Positions 35,771 through 44,730 of a stretch of DNA of 64,000 nt are shown in pieces. The stretch comes from Oceanobacillus sp. Castelsardo. Lineage in GTDB: Bacteria > Bacillota > Bacilli > Bacillales > Amphibacillaceae. Where the stretch lies: contig NZ_LYCS01000005.1 in assembly GCF_001659985.1 (NCBI RefSeq), forward strand, positions 37,505 through 101,504, given 5' to 3'. Every line of letters begins with the position of its first letter. Positions within the stretch are counted from its first letter, which is position 1. The position numbers and the translations under genes are program-made. Under the pieces are notes generated by a model, which saw only the letters and a program-made list of their open reading frames with translations, was not told the DNA's origin and made no database searches.

Positions 35771-38700
35771 TTAGTTAATAGGTGCAAAGGAGTCTGCTGA
35801 GCTCCAACTATCAATTGTTTCAATTTGGTTTACTGGAATGATTTGACCATCTACAATTTCAAATACACGCCAGGAATTACCAGACTGGTTTACTGGTACG
35901 TTAAATGTTTGTAGAAGTGTATCATCTCTGTAAACTTGAACCTTAGCTCCTGAATTGGATAAATCTAGTTGATTATCTTCACTGAAGTAACGTCCTGTAT
36001 AGTTATGAATGGAGTACGTATAGGTTCCCATTTGCATTTTATTAATAACCGTTACGGTTTCCGGACCATAAGATGTAACATCGTCACGATCCAAATTCAC
36101 ATCGTTCACGTCATCATTATATACTTTATTAGCAAAATAAATATGGAAACGTCCACCGTCAGCTTTCGGACCTGTTAGATGGGAATCTAAATCGCGAGGA
36201 TTTTCTCCCCATGTTAGCACGATTCGTAAGTTCTCATCAATCAAACCATCAGGAGATAGTGTTCCATTTTGGTCCTCTTTTACTTCGCCGCCGATTGCTA
36301 AAATATTCGCTTGTGATGGAATATAGCCATTTGCACTTAAGGAAATAGTATAGTTTCCACCAGGTAACTCAACTTCATAATAGCCATTTTCATCCGTTGT
36401 CAATGATTTGATAATTTCGCCTGATGTTTGGTTTTTACCTTTTCGAATGTCAATAGTCGCTTCTGATATCCCATTTCCATTAACCGCATTCGTTATTTGT
36501 CCAGATACAGTTCCATTACCACCATATTCATTTCCAACTAATTGTAGTTGAGAGTCATACGTTGTGGAATCTGCTGAAGTAATTTCTACTTGTGATTTAT
36601 CCGTAATGTAACCTTCATGGGAAACTTCGATTTGATACGTTCCCGGTGAAAGTTTGGATTTATATGTTCCATTTTCCGCTGTTTCTACGGTTGATACTAA
36701 ACGATCATCATGATAAACATGAATACTTGCCCCATGGATTGGATTTCCTTCGACAGCATCTACTACTTGTCCAACAAGTTCCCCTTTTTCTCGATGATCG
36801 ACAATTTTAATCGTTAACGTATCGGTTATATCTGATTCATCATAGATACCTTTTACTTCAATCATTTCTCCATCTTGAGCAGATTCAGATGCAGTCACAT
36901 CCACTCGGTTCGCACTCTTTTGAACACTTATACTATTTTCATCTGAAATTTCAAATGACAATTTATCATCATTATTAATTGGTGTTTGTTCGGTATTCGT
37001 TCTTGCAGTTACATTAACTGATTTGGTTTCCCCTGGAGCCATTTCCAACTCAGATGGATTGATTTCAATAGAGCTTACACAATCTCCAATTTTCTTACTT
37101 GCAAATGCTTTCGAGAAGTTTATGCTTCCATCAGACTCCCATTTAAATAACGGGGATCTCAGATTCAATTTCCCATCAAAGGTTCCAGCAATAGTTGCAC
37201 ATTGGAATGGTCCATTCCCCCCTATAATAGAGGTTGAAGCACTTCCAGTAACACTACCAGTAGCAGCCGCTCCAAAAAGGTCGAGCCCCACTACTTGGGC
37301 AAGTACGGACATTCTTACACCTGAAGTGATACTACCTGATCCATTCACATCCGAAGTATTAAAAAATGGTTCGAAAATTTCTTCCGGGTATGTTCTCATA
37401 CCGGAACCATTTTCATAAGCTAACCCAATGTTTTGGCGCATTCCCGTAGAAATTTTCACACTTACCTTTCCATTGATAGATGTAACTAAATCAAATGGAA
37501 CATTTACCGCAACACCTGGTATTTGTGTTGGGACAATAAACTTACCTAAAGGAACGTCTTTGAATTTCTTTGTTTTACTTATTGCTGCCTCTGCATTGAT
37601 TCGTTGTTCTCCTTGAAAGTTAAAATCAAATGCTTTTACAGGATTAAGACCTAAGCGCCATTTGACATCCCCAGTTACTTTCCCACTTAAATCAATGGAA
37701 CCATTTAGTGAAAAATTATCTTCCTTGTAAAGATTATTTAAATTCAAAGTAACTTTTCCACCTAAAGATAAATCTGGCTGAGCAGTGGATACAAAACGTG
37801 GACTATAGTAATTCAAACTAGCCGTTGGGTCATCCATAATGCTTACACCTTCAGCTGGAATGAAACGCTCCGGTGTCATATCCGCTTCTAAATCCCCAAT
37901 AATCTCTGTGAAAATATCTTCAATTTCAGGTTGAACGAGATTCAGCGTAACTTTGCCATTGTCTACTTTAACCGATGTTACTTGAAAAGCAATACCAGCC
38001 GGAAAACCTTCCCACTCTGGAACAACAATAAAATCATTTGCTTTTAAATCCACTTGACCACGGATAGTAGCATGGGATAAATCGGAAGAAATTGCTGTAA
38101 TTTTAGAAGTGATTTCATCTGGTAGGTAGATAGCACTTGGTTGTAGAGAAGAACGATTATCCCCATTTACTAGCGTTTTTCCAAGTTCTATTTTACCTTC
38201 TTGATTCGAAACTTCTATTTCATTCAAATCAACTGCTTTAATCTGAGTTTCTAAACCATCCGTCTTCGCTTCATAGGTAACATTCTCCACTAAACGAGCA
38301 ATAAAATAACCTTCCTCGTCCGTTTTTACAACTTCCTCAACTAATTCACCATCAACGGTTGCAGCAAATGTAATTTCTTTGTTTGCAATTAGATCACCAT
38401 TTGAATGATAAATCGTCCCTGTAACAGGTATGTCTACTTGTCCATCATGGATTTCCGCTGTAACGGATGTTTCGAATTCATACGTTTGTTCCCCAATGGT
38501 TAGTTCATGCGTCTCTTTGATGTTTTCTACATTTGGGTTACTTTCCTCCGCATGGGCTACCGATAATGCTGGAGTAAACATTAAGATTGCTAGAATAAAC
38601 GAAATATATTTAGGCAATTTCTTTTTACGAATAAGAATAAACGCAAATATCCCTGCTACAATCGAAGCAATTAAGATAACGACATACTTGATAATGGATG

Positions 38701-39199
38701 ATTCATCACCAGTTTGAGGTGCGGACAATTCATCCTTGGAGCTATCTACTTTTTCACTATCTACCTTTGTGCTATTTGCTTCATCGTTCTTTTTCCCATC
38801 ATTTTTATCTGTTTTTTCAGATACTACGGGGCTACTGCTTTCTTCTGTCTCCGTTGTTTCTTTTAATTTGGTTGTAAATGTTAATTCGGTGGAATCGCCA
38901 CGTTCTAAGCGATCAACATCCCAAATAATTTTTCCATCCTCAACCTTTATATCCTCATCGATAATTTCAAATTCATCCGGCAAACTTGTTCGGATGTCCA
39001 TATTCTCCGTATAGAAACGATTGGATAGATTAGTAATCTTAATCGTTGAGGTAATTTCATCCGTAGATTCATAGCTTGTTTTATCCGTTGAAAAGTCAAT
39101 GTCTAGTATATTATCATCTGCTGCACTAGCTCCACCTGCTACACCAAAAAATGCAACTAGAAATATGGCAACGATCATAAATAACCTTCTCGGATTCAT
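35771..39199 (-). CDS. Large surface protein with internal sorting signal and second signal peptide
   Basis: 1142 residues. Residues 1-27 are a signal peptide ending GGASA. Residues 28-115 form a small adhesin-like beta domain, and 116-157 are a Ser/Lys/Asp linker. A sortase-type signal follows: SAPQTGDE (159-166), a hydrophobic stretch (168-190), RKKK (191-194). Normally a protein ends there. Here the chain continues into a second hydrophobic stretch (198-214) ending in a signal-peptidase-like AHA before EES (about 217), then about 925 more residues. These include two carboxypeptidase-regulatory-like beta repeats (about 805-980) and a C-terminal YfaP/DUF2135-like domain with LTWGENPRDLDSHLTGP. 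Either a natural fusion or a polyprotein cut into an anchored and a secreted part. It sits 4 bp after a sortase gene. Confidence 0.85.
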   Translation of the reverse strand: MNPRRLFMIVAIFLVAFFGVAGGASAADDNILDIDFSTDKTSYESTDEITSTIKITNLSNRFYTENMDIRTSLPDEFEIIDEDIKVEDGKIIWDVDRLERGDSTELTFTTKLKETTETEESSSPVVSEKTDKNDGKKNDEANSTKVDSEKVDSSKDELSAPQTGDESSIIKYVVILIASIVAGIFAFILIRKKKLPKYISFILAILMFTPALSVAHAEESNPNVENIKETHELTIGEQTYEFETSVTAEIHDGQVDIPVTGTIYHSNGDLIANKEITFAATVDGELVEEVVKTDEEGYFIARLVENVTYEAKTDGLETQIKAVDLNEIEVSNQEGKIELGKTLVNGDNRSSLQPSAIYLPDEITSKITAISSDLSHATIRGQVDLKANDFIVVPEWEGFPAGIAFQVTSVKVDNGKVTLNLVQPEIEDIFTEIIGDLEADMTPERFIPAEGVSIMDDPTASLNYYSPRFVSTAQPDLSLGGKVTLNLNNLYKEDNFSLNGSIDLSGKVTGDVKWRLGLNPVKAFDFNFQGEQRINAEAAISKTKKFKDVPLGKFIVPTQIPGVAVNVPFDLVTSINGKVSVKISTGMRQNIGLAYENGSGMRTYPEEIFEPFFNTSDVNGSGSITSGVRMSVLAQVVGLDLFGAAATGSVTGSASTSIIGGNGPFQCATIAGTFDGKLNLRSPLFKWESDGSINFSKAFASKKIGDCVSSIEINPSELEMAPGETKSVNVTARTNTEQTPINNDDKLSFEISDENSISVQKSANRVDVTASESAQDGEMIEVKGIYDESDITDTLTIKIVDHREKGELVGQVVDAVEGNPIHGASIHVYHDDRLVSTVETAENGTYKSKLSPGTYQIEVSHEGYITDKSQVEITSADSTTYDSQLQLVGNEYGGNGTVSGQITNAVNGNGISEATIDIRKGKNQTSGEIIKSLTTDENGYYEVELPGGNYTISLSANGYIPSQANILAIGGEVKEDQNGTLSPDGLIDENLRIVLTWGENPRDLDSHLTGPKADGGRFHIYFANKVYNDDVNDVNLDRDDVTSYGPETVTVINKMQMGTYTYSIHNYTGRYFSEDNQLDLSNSGAKVQVYRDDTLLQTFNVPVNQSGNSWRVFEIVDGQIIPVNQIETIDSWSSADSFAPIN

Positions 39200-39203
39200 T
39201 TTC

Positions 39204-39890
39204 TTACTCCCCCTTTATTAATCTAGCATGTACGACCACTCTTTCATCAGAAACACGGCTTGTACAAGTCGCTAAAGTTAAGATTTTATCGTCTTTCTTC
39301 AATTCTTTAGAAAAGTCTACGTTTGACTTATTTTTCAAATCACGAATAAACGAGAAATAACGATCAGTAGACTCAAAATCTATTTGCATCCAATCCGTCT
39401 CCCGTGTCACGTAAGCGGAAAAGATTTCCCATTCATAGGTTTGATTCTGAAAATCTAGTTTAATAGGATTATCTTTTGAAAACTCTGATTCTAAAACATT
39501 CGATAAACTACCAAACATACTGTTGTCCTTCATATTGTGGCCATATATAATTGTATGAGGTTCCAGACTATCATCCGGATTTCGATAATCCATGAAGATG
39601 GCTCCAACCTTGTCCTCTTCTTTATAGAAGTTATGTGTTAAGTAAAAATCATTATCTTCCCCATGAACAACAGGATAGTTAATTTCTGACCCATCTACTG
39701 TAACCCAACCTACATAATCCTCATTTAACCGCTTTAATTCCTGAACTTGATTCGCTTCGTTCTGATCATAAAGAACCTTTAGCTCATCGTATTTCTTTTC
39801 CGAAATACGATACTCGTTTATGTATGTAATAATAGAGTAAATAGAATATATGATACCGATGATGCTAAAAATAAGAATCAAACGTAACAA
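39204..39890 (-). CDS. srtB: Class B-type sortase
   Basis: A membrane-anchored cysteine transpeptidase of 228 residues that joins surface proteins to the cell wall. One N-terminal membrane helix is at about residues 4-23. The catalytic triad is H118 (IIYGHNM), C209 (LTLATC) and R217 (SDERVVV). The spacing and NYPVVHGEDNDFYLTHNF favour class B. It is immediately upstream of the surface protein and surely cotranscribed, so that protein's APQTG signal is the likely substrate even though it is not the canonical LPxTG or NPQTN. Confidence 0.88.
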   Translation of the reverse strand: MLRLILIFSIIGIIYSIYSIITYINEYRISEKKYDELKVLYDQNEANQVQELKRLNEDYVGWVTVDGSEINYPVVHGEDNDFYLTHNFYKEEDKVGAIFMDYRNPDDSLEPHTIIYGHNMKDNSMFGSLSNVLESEFSKDNPIKLDFQNQTYEWEIFSAYVTRETDWMQIDFESTDRYFSFIRDLKNKSNVDFSKELKKDDKILTLATCTSRVSDERVVVHARLIKGE

Positions 39891-40020
39891 AACTTCCTTT
39901 ATTATTGCTCACCTCCCACTGTAACTAAATGACTAAACTTGAATCCTATGGAATATGTTTCCAATAGCAGCTCCTTCGACATTGTAACCAATATTTCGAT
40001 AATTTTCAATAGGATATTTG

Positions 40021-40045
40021 GGCAAGGAACCTGTCACTCTGACTC
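40021..40045. repeat. REP-like element, degenerate
   Basis: GGCAAGGAACCTGTCACTCT plus GACTC aligns with the right half of the copy at 49610-49637. Confidence 0.45.
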
Positions 40046-40064
40046 TTTTTTCCCATACTAAATA

Positions 40065-40100
40065 GGGGTAGTTAACCATCACTGGTCAACTACCCCTTTC
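40065..40100. terminator. Hairpin terminator downstream of the methylcitrate operon
   Basis: Arms GGGGTAGTTAACC / GGTCAACTACCCC (one wobble), loop ATCACT, followed by TTTC (plus) or TATTTAG (minus). Confidence 0.65.
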
Positions 40101-40358
40101 ATATGTGTTATCCATTGTTTGTATATGTTAATGTTTTACCAAGACTGATTCAGGTGGAGTTTTAGTAATGCCGCGTAGGTAAAATAGTTAACACTGGATA
40201 GTAGACACATACCCATCAAAAAAACATTCATCATTAGCAATCATATAGTCAATTATGGATAAAAGAACACTTTCACACCTAAACGCTTTGGCGCCTTTAT
40301 GTAATAAAGTATTTCTTTATTACCGTATCACTTTTGTATGAATAATCAAGAGAGGAAT

Positions 40359-40389
40359 AGGGACAGATCAGACCTGTGCCCTTTGCTCA
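40359..40389 (-). repeat. REP-like element containing the prpB stop codon
   Basis: AGGGACAGATCAGACCTGTG then CCCTTTGCTCA. Minus-strand TGAGC at its tip contains the TGA stop of prpB. Confidence 0.6.
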
Positions 40390-41289
40390 ATCTGGCAATA
40401 GTGTCTTTGCTATCGCTTCATCCAGTTCCTCGAAGTCATAGAGAGATATCGTTTCATACAATTCTTTTCTTGTTTGCATATCAGAAATGCCCTGCTTCTG
40501 AGTGCCTTGTTCTTTAATTAATGTAAAAATCCGCTCATAAGCTTTGGCCGCCACTCTTAATGAAGTAACTGGATAGATTACCATGCTATAGCCCATACTT
40601 TCAAACTCTTCTGCCGTGATATATGGTGTCTTGCCAAACTCCGTCATATTTGCTAAAAGTGGGACATCTATGTTTCTAGCAACCAAGCGAAATTCTTCAT
40701 CCGACTGTAACGCCTCTGGAAAAATTCCATCCGCTCCTGCTTTAATATAAGCCTGTGACCTTTCCATTACGGCATCTAAACCTTCAACCGCCCGCGCATC
40801 TGTCCGTGCAATAACAACGAGTGATGGTGCAACTTCTTTCATCGCTCTGATTTTTTGTACCATTTCTTCTGTGGAAACGAGTTGTTTTCCGTTCAAGTGT
40901 CCGCATTTTTTAGGGAGTTGTTGATCTTCTATTTGAACAGCAGCGACATTCGCTTCTACCATTTCTCTTGCCGTACGAGCAGCGTTCAAGACACCGCCAA
41001 ACCCTGTATCAATATCAACAAGTACAGGTAAATTCGTGGCGCGAACGAGGTCCCGGGCCCTTTCAGCTATTTCTGTTGACGTAATAATTCCCAAATCAGG
41101 GAGCCCCCTACTCGCTGTATAAGCAGCCCCCGACAAATATAAGGCGGAAAATCCTGCATTTTTTGCCACAAGCGCCGCCATGGCATCATGCGCCCCAGGG
41201 ATTTGTAAAATAGATTCCTTATTGATTAATTTTTTGAATTGATTTGCTAATTCTACTTGAGATGACGGTTGATCAACTATCCAAGCCAT
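40387..41289 (-). CDS. prpB: Methylisocitrate lyase
   Basis: Splits 2-methylisocitrate into pyruvate and succinate, the last step of the methylcitrate cycle for propionyl-CoA. About 300 residues, ICL/PEP-mutase barrel. Visible: IPGAHDAMAALVAKNAGF, YLSGAA near residue 52, LVDIDTGFGG near 85 (metal aspartates), and the catalytic loop KKCGHLNGKQLV near residue 124, which has the Cys-Gly-His of true lyases. The ATG at 41289 has AGGAGGG 9 nt upstream; the upstream frame to 41325 is not supported. Last gene of the operon, with a stop codon embedded in a REP-like tip. Confidence 0.94.
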   Translation of the reverse strand: MAWIVDQPSSQVELANQFKKLINKESILQIPGAHDAMAALVAKNAGFSALYLSGAAYTASRGLPDLGIITSTEIAERARDLVRATNLPVLVDIDTGFGGVLNAARTAREMVEANVAAVQIEDQQLPKKCGHLNGKQLVSTEEMVQKIRAMKEVAPSLVVIARTDARAVEGLDAVMERSQAYIKAGADGIFPEALQSDEEFRLVARNIDVPLLANMTEFGKTPYITAEEFESMGYSMVIYPVTSLRVAAKAYERIFTLIKEQGTQKQGISDMQTRKELYETISLYDFEELDEAIAKTLLPD

Positions 41290-41376
41290 GAGTAAGGCCC
41301 TCCTTTTGATTAGAAAACTTGGCATTCACCCAATTCTGGAGAATGCCTAAGTTTCACCTATATACAGAAATACTTC

Positions 41377-42813
41377 CTATTTGCTAAACAGTTCCATGAA
41401 TTCATCCACATGCATCGAACGGATTTTATCATGATTCAAACACACTTCTTCTATTTTCTTTCGTTGTTTTTCGGTATAATGTGTCGATAGATTAGCAGAA
41501 AATTTCGCAATAATTTTCGGAAATGCTTCTTCTCTTCTAAAACGATGACCTAATGGATATTCGCATTCCACTTTTTCTGTTGATGTCCCATCTTTAAAAT
41601 GAACTTGAACCGCGTTAGCGATTGAGCGCTTATTCGGATCAAGATAATCTTTGGTATATGCTTTATTTTCCGTAACCTTCATCTTATCTCGTAAACGATC
41701 AATTACCGGATTAGCTGCAGCTTCATCCTCGTAATCTTCTGCAGCAATATTTCCTTTTAAGAGACCGATTGCCGTAATATATTGCAAGCAATGATCACGG
41801 TCTGCAGGATTGTTTAAAGGACCTTTTTTATCAATAATACGAATTGCAGACTCATGGGTCGTAATTTCGATTCTATCAATCTCGTTTAGACGATCTTTTA
41901 CCTTTGCATGTAATTCGACAGCTGCTTCCGCTGCCGTTTGGGCATGGAATTCAGCAGGATAGGAAACTTTGAATAGTACATTTTCCATCACATAGGAATC
42001 TAATGGACGAGCAAGCGTTAAGGTTTGTTTGTTAAATAAAACATCTTGGAATCCCCAACCTGGTGCCGTTAAGGCTGATTGGTAGCCCATTTCTCCCTTT
42101 ACAGCTAACAAGGATAAAAATACCGCTCTACTAGTAGCATCCCCTGCAGCCCATGATTTACGTGAACCTGTATTAGGAGCGTGTCGATACGTTCGTAAAC
42201 TTGAATTATCAATCCAGGCATTGGACAAGGCGTTATTAATTTCCTCCCTGCCACCACCTAACATTTTCGTAACAACAGCAGTAGTTGCGATTTTCACAAA
42301 TAATACATGGTCTAGCCCAACGCGATTTAAACTATTTTCCAATGCAAGCACACCTTGGATTTCATGTGCTTTAATCATCATTTCCAATACATCATCTATG
42401 AGAAGAGGAGGCTGCCCTTTAGCAACACGAAGCTGGCTAATATAATCCGCAACCGCCAATATCCCCCCCAAATTATCGGAAGGATGTCCCCATTCCGCCG
42501 CCAACCATGTGTCATTATAGTCAAGCCAGCGAATCATCGTTCCGATATTAAATGCCCCCCGCACCGGGTCAAGAACATGGGATGTTCCAGGCACACGGGT
42601 CCCATTTGGTACAACTGTGCCAGGTACAACAGGTCCAAGTAATTTCGTGCATTCTGGGTAATCCAGTGCAAGAATGCCGCATCCTAATGTATCCAACAAA
42701 ACATAACGTGCCGTAGTATAAGCTTCTGTACTAGTAATGTCTTTGTTTAAAACATAGTCTGTAATTTCCTCTAGTAATTGATCGGTTTGAGTATGTTCGT
42801 TTACTTTTAGCAA
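41377..42813 (-). CDS. prpD: 2-Methylcitrate dehydratase
   Basis: Dehydrates 2-methylcitrate to 2-methyl-cis-aconitate. 478 residues, MmgE/PrpD family, normal length. Recognisable stretches: [22 protein letters not shown] near residue 49, [22 protein letters not shown] near 117, and [13 protein letters not shown] near 250. Between prpC and prpB in the usual Bacillus mmgD-mmgE-yqiQ order. RBS: GGAAAGGAAGAGG. Confidence 0.94.
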   Translation of the reverse strand: MLKVNEHTQTDQLLEEITDYVLNKDITSTEAYTTARYVLLDTLGCGILALDYPECTKLLGPVVPGTVVPNGTRVPGTSHVLDPVRGAFNIGTMIRWLDYNDTWLAAEWGHPSDNLGGILAVADYISQLRVAKGQPPLLIDDVLEMMIKAHEIQGVLALENSLNRVGLDHVLFVKIATTAVVTKMLGGGREEINNALSNAWIDNSSLRTYRHAPNTGSRKSWAAGDATSRAVFLSLLAVKGEMGYQSALTAPGWGFQDVLFNKQTLTLARPLDSYVMENVLFKVSYPAEFHAQTAAEAAVELHAKVKDRLNEIDRIEITTHESAIRIIDKKGPLNNPADRDHCLQYITAIGLLKGNIAAEDYEDEAAANPVIDRLRDKMKVTENKAYTKDYLDPNKRSIANAVQVHFKDGTSTEKVECEYPLGHRFRREEAFPKIIAKFSANLSTHYTEKQRKKIEEVCLNHDKIRSMHVDEFMELFSK

Positions 42814-42906
42814 AAACCTCTTCCTTTCCTATTAGATTTTCTATATGATTAAGTATGAGTGCTTGTCACTTATCGGTGGGCGGTCACAACTCCCCAGTTG
42901 ATGTAA

Positions 42907-44010
42907 TTACCGCTCGCCAATATAATGAACACGTGGCCTAAATAGTCGGTTGTTTTGATGTTGCTCAATCACATGGGCACATAATCCAACCGTCCGTGCG
43001 CTAAAGAAGATTGGTGTATATAACGCAATTGGAATCCCAAGCATCCAATATACAGGAGCAGCATAATAATCAAGATTAGGATATAACCCTTTTTCCTCCT
43101 TCATTACCTTTTCTCCTGCTTCACACATTTCCAGCAATAAAAAATCTCCTTTTTTCTCACACAGTTGCTTTAAAGATTCCTTCATAATCAATGCCCGCGG
43201 ATCCATTTTCTTCATGTAAACACGATGTCCAAACCCCATAATCTTTTCCTTCTGTTCCAGCTTATCCATTAACATTTTTTCAAATCCAGCGACCGTTTTC
43301 GCTTCAAGCAACATATGCATCACAGCCTCATTCGCTCCTCCGTGCAAATTCCCTTTCAGCGATGCAACCGCACCGGTTAAGGAGCCGTATAAGTCTGATT
43401 GTGTGGAAGCAATGACTCGCGCTGTAAACGTTGAATTAGGCATTTCGTGCTCACTATATAATAGTAAGGAGCGATCAAAAATCTTCGCCTCTTGTTCTGA
43501 CGGCACTTCTCCCGTTATCATGTATAAAAAATTAGTACCATACGATAGGTCTTTACGCGGGTAAAGTGGCTCATCGTTACTAAGAATTCTGTAGCTGTTC
43601 ACTGTAATCGTCGGAAGCTTTGCTAACAGTTCGTAGGCGCGATTTTTATTCACTTCTATGGAACGGTCATCGATACGCTTATCAATCCCTGCTAAAATAG
43701 ATAAGCCGGTTCTTAAACCGTCCATCGGGTGTATCTGCTTAGGTAACAAAGAAAATACATCGTTTACAAAAGTAGGAACATGGTATTCTTTCTTCAGCTT
43801 TTCTTCCAATTGGTTTTTCTCATCTGAATCAGGCAACTTATCCTCTAATAACAGATGCACCACATCCAAATAATCATACCGCTGCGACAATTCAATAAGG
43901 TCATAACCTCTTAAAATGATTTTTTCTCGTTCTGTATCAAGCAAAGAAATCGCTGTTTCTGCTGCAATAACCCCTTCAAGACCTGGAACAAATTCAATTT
44001 TCGTATTCAT
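42907..44010 (-). CDS. prpC: 2-Methylcitrate synthase / citrate synthase-like
   Basis: Condenses propionyl-CoA with oxaloacetate. 367 residues, short type II citrate synthase. Catalytic features are the histidine in LHGGANEAVMHML near residue 217, the histidine in GFGHRVYMKKMDPRA near 256, and a later aspartate in YPNLDYYAAPV. Start ATG 44010 has GAGGAGG 6 nt upstream. The two downstream genes fix the methylcitrate function. The upstream 79-codon ORF overlaps its start, so translation may be coupled. It is the first recognised enzyme after the cobalamin riboswitch. Confidence 0.92.
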   Translation of the reverse strand: MNTKIEFVPGLEGVIAAETAISLLDTEREKIILRGYDLIELSQRYDYLDVVHLLLEDKLPDSDEKNQLEEKLKKEYHVPTFVNDVFSLLPKQIHPMDGLRTGLSILAGIDKRIDDRSIEVNKNRAYELLAKLPTITVNSYRILSNDEPLYPRKDLSYGTNFLYMITGEVPSEQEAKIFDRSLLLYSEHEMPNSTFTARVIASTQSDLYGSLTGAVASLKGNLHGGANEAVMHMLLEAKTVAGFEKMLMDKLEQKEKIMGFGHRVYMKKMDPRALIMKESLKQLCEKKGDFLLLEMCEAGEKVMKEEKGLYPNLDYYAAPVYWMLGIPIALYTPIFFSARTVGLCAHVIEQHQNNRLFRPRVHYIGER

Positions 44011-44233
44011 CAAATTCCTCCTCATGACCTAATAATTCATTTCGCACATAACGGAAAGCCTTTTCAAAGTTAAGTAAATAGGATTCCTCTTTCTCTTCAT
44101 TACCTGCACAAGCATGAATTTCTTCTTTTATTTGTGAATAACACACTTGCAATGTAGATGCTTGATTAACTACTAAATTATTCATTATGGATTCTTTTAA
44201 CCTTTTAATAAAATAACTAACTGTCCCATACAT
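43994..44233 (-). CDS. Small protein of unknown function upstream of prpC
   Basis: 79 codons beginning MYGTVSYFIKRLKESI and ending in an acidic tail (GHEEEFDEYEN). It has a good RBS, GGAGGA, 7 nt before the ATG, and overlaps prpC by 17 bases. Two cysteines lie at about residues 31 and 42. No family recognised. A clean RBS and overlap suggest a real gene that may couple translation to prpC, but it could be a leader frame only. Confidence 0.55.
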   Translation of the reverse strand: MYGTVSYFIKRLKESIMNNLVVNQASTLQVCYSQIKEEIHACAGNEEKEESYLLNFEKAFRYVRNELLGHEEEFDEYEN

Positions 44234-44247
44234 TAGGTTTTCCTCCA

Positions 44248-44277
44248 GCGGGACTCGGGGACAGGTCCCTTGTCCCA
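44248..44277. repeat. REP-like element
   Basis: GCGGGACTCGGGGACAGGTC followed by CCTTGTCCCA, just upstream of the small ORF RBS. Inverse copy at 44327-44356. Confidence 0.75.
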
Positions 44278-44326
44278 GTATTCCTTAAACAAGAACGTCA
44301 CATTCTAAAGACGCCATGTATCTTCT

Positions 44327-44356
44327 CGGGACACAGGACCTGTCCCTCCGGCTCCC
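44327..44356. repeat. REP-like element, inverse copy
   Basis: CGGGACACAGGACCTGTCCC followed by TCCGGCTCCC. Together with 44248-44277 it could form a large RNA stem between the leader terminator and prpC. Confidence 0.75.
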
Positions 44357-44363
44357 TTAGAAA

Positions 44364-44394
44364 ACAAAAAAACAACTCCCTTATAGAAGTTGTT
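44364..44394 (-). terminator. Leader terminator overlapping the mini-ORF stop
   Basis: On the minus strand AACAACTTC / GGAGTTGTT (9 bp, one T-G), loop TATAAG, then TTTTTTG. Its first arm begins inside the TAA stop codon of the 25-codon ORF, so a ribosome at that stop would cover the arm. Confidence 0.85.
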
Positions 44395-44470
44395 AGCATG
44401 CATTAACACATAAAAAAACCGAAAAAGATGAAGCATGACAATAGTTGCTATCATGTCCACATAGTCGCAT
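44393..44470 (-). CDS. 25-codon leader mini-ORF after the B12 riboswitch
   Basis: ATG 44470 preceded by an excellent AGGAGGTG box 5-6 nt upstream, encoding 25 residues with Cys at 4, 11, 21, 25 and His at 6 and 12. The RBS lies in sequence that can pair (CCTA...TAGG), about 30 bases after the aptamer. The stop codon overlaps a terminator. Position and RBS suggest a leader peptide whose translation decides termination. A metal-binding or functional microprotein is an alternative. Not seen by me in any known family. Confidence 0.55.
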   Translation of the reverse strand: MRLCGHDSNYCHASSFSVFLCVNAC

Positions 44471-44501
44471 CTAACACCTCCTATCCTCGTAGGTTTGGAT
44501 G

Positions 44502-44680
44502 TTGCTAGAATAGGCAGGTCTCCTGGCTCATGGTCATCGCTTTTCGAACCTTCCCATTTTCATACAAATGAAAACAGTGGTATGTAATCGAATCGCTCCC
44601 ATATACAGTTGCGGGACAGCATCGGAATTTAACCGATTTCCCTTTTAAGCAATAAAAAACATCTTTATTGCACCTATTCC
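44502..44680 (-). ncRNA. Cobalamin riboswitch
   Basis: The minus strand shows the conserved order of a B12 aptamer: P1 arm AATAGG, AAAAGGGAA, TTAAATTCC, GCTGTCCCGCAACTGTA, GGAGCGATT, CCACTG (B12-box core), GGGAAGG, GATGACCATGAGCCAGGAGA, CCTGCC, then P1 arm CCTATT. All major blocks are present and P1 closes. It reads toward the mini-ORF, a terminator and the methylcitrate genes. B12 binding normally lowers expression. No B12 synthesis or transport gene lies downstream. Confidence 0.95.
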
Positions 44681-44701
44681 TTAACCTATTTAATTAGTCC
44701 A

Positions 44702-44730
44702 AGTATATCATTTGCATTTTAATATTACAA
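44702..44730 (-). promoter_or_regulatory. Promoter of the B12 riboswitch transcript
   Basis: TTGTAA (44725-44730), 17 bp, TATACT (44702-44707) on the minus strand, ending about 25 bp before the aptamer. Confidence 0.75.

Larger units (their letters stand above)
39891..40386. other. Intergenic region between prpB and the sortase gene
   Basis: About 500 bases with no gene. It holds a degenerate REP-like copy (40021-40045), a strong hairpin (40065-40096), a small AATAAAG/CTTTATT hairpin near 40303-40322, and a REP-like copy touching the prpB stop (40359-40389). Presumably the sortase promoter lies in 39900-40010; not resolved. Confidence 0.5.

Noticed and set aside
37023..39014. Several ORFs antisense to the large surface protein
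   Set aside because: Shadow frames of a strongly supported gene; no RBS and no recognisable domain.
44502..44680. Cobalamin riboswitch controlling the SPFH operon at 45030
   Set aside because: The aptamer reads on the minus strand, away from that operon.
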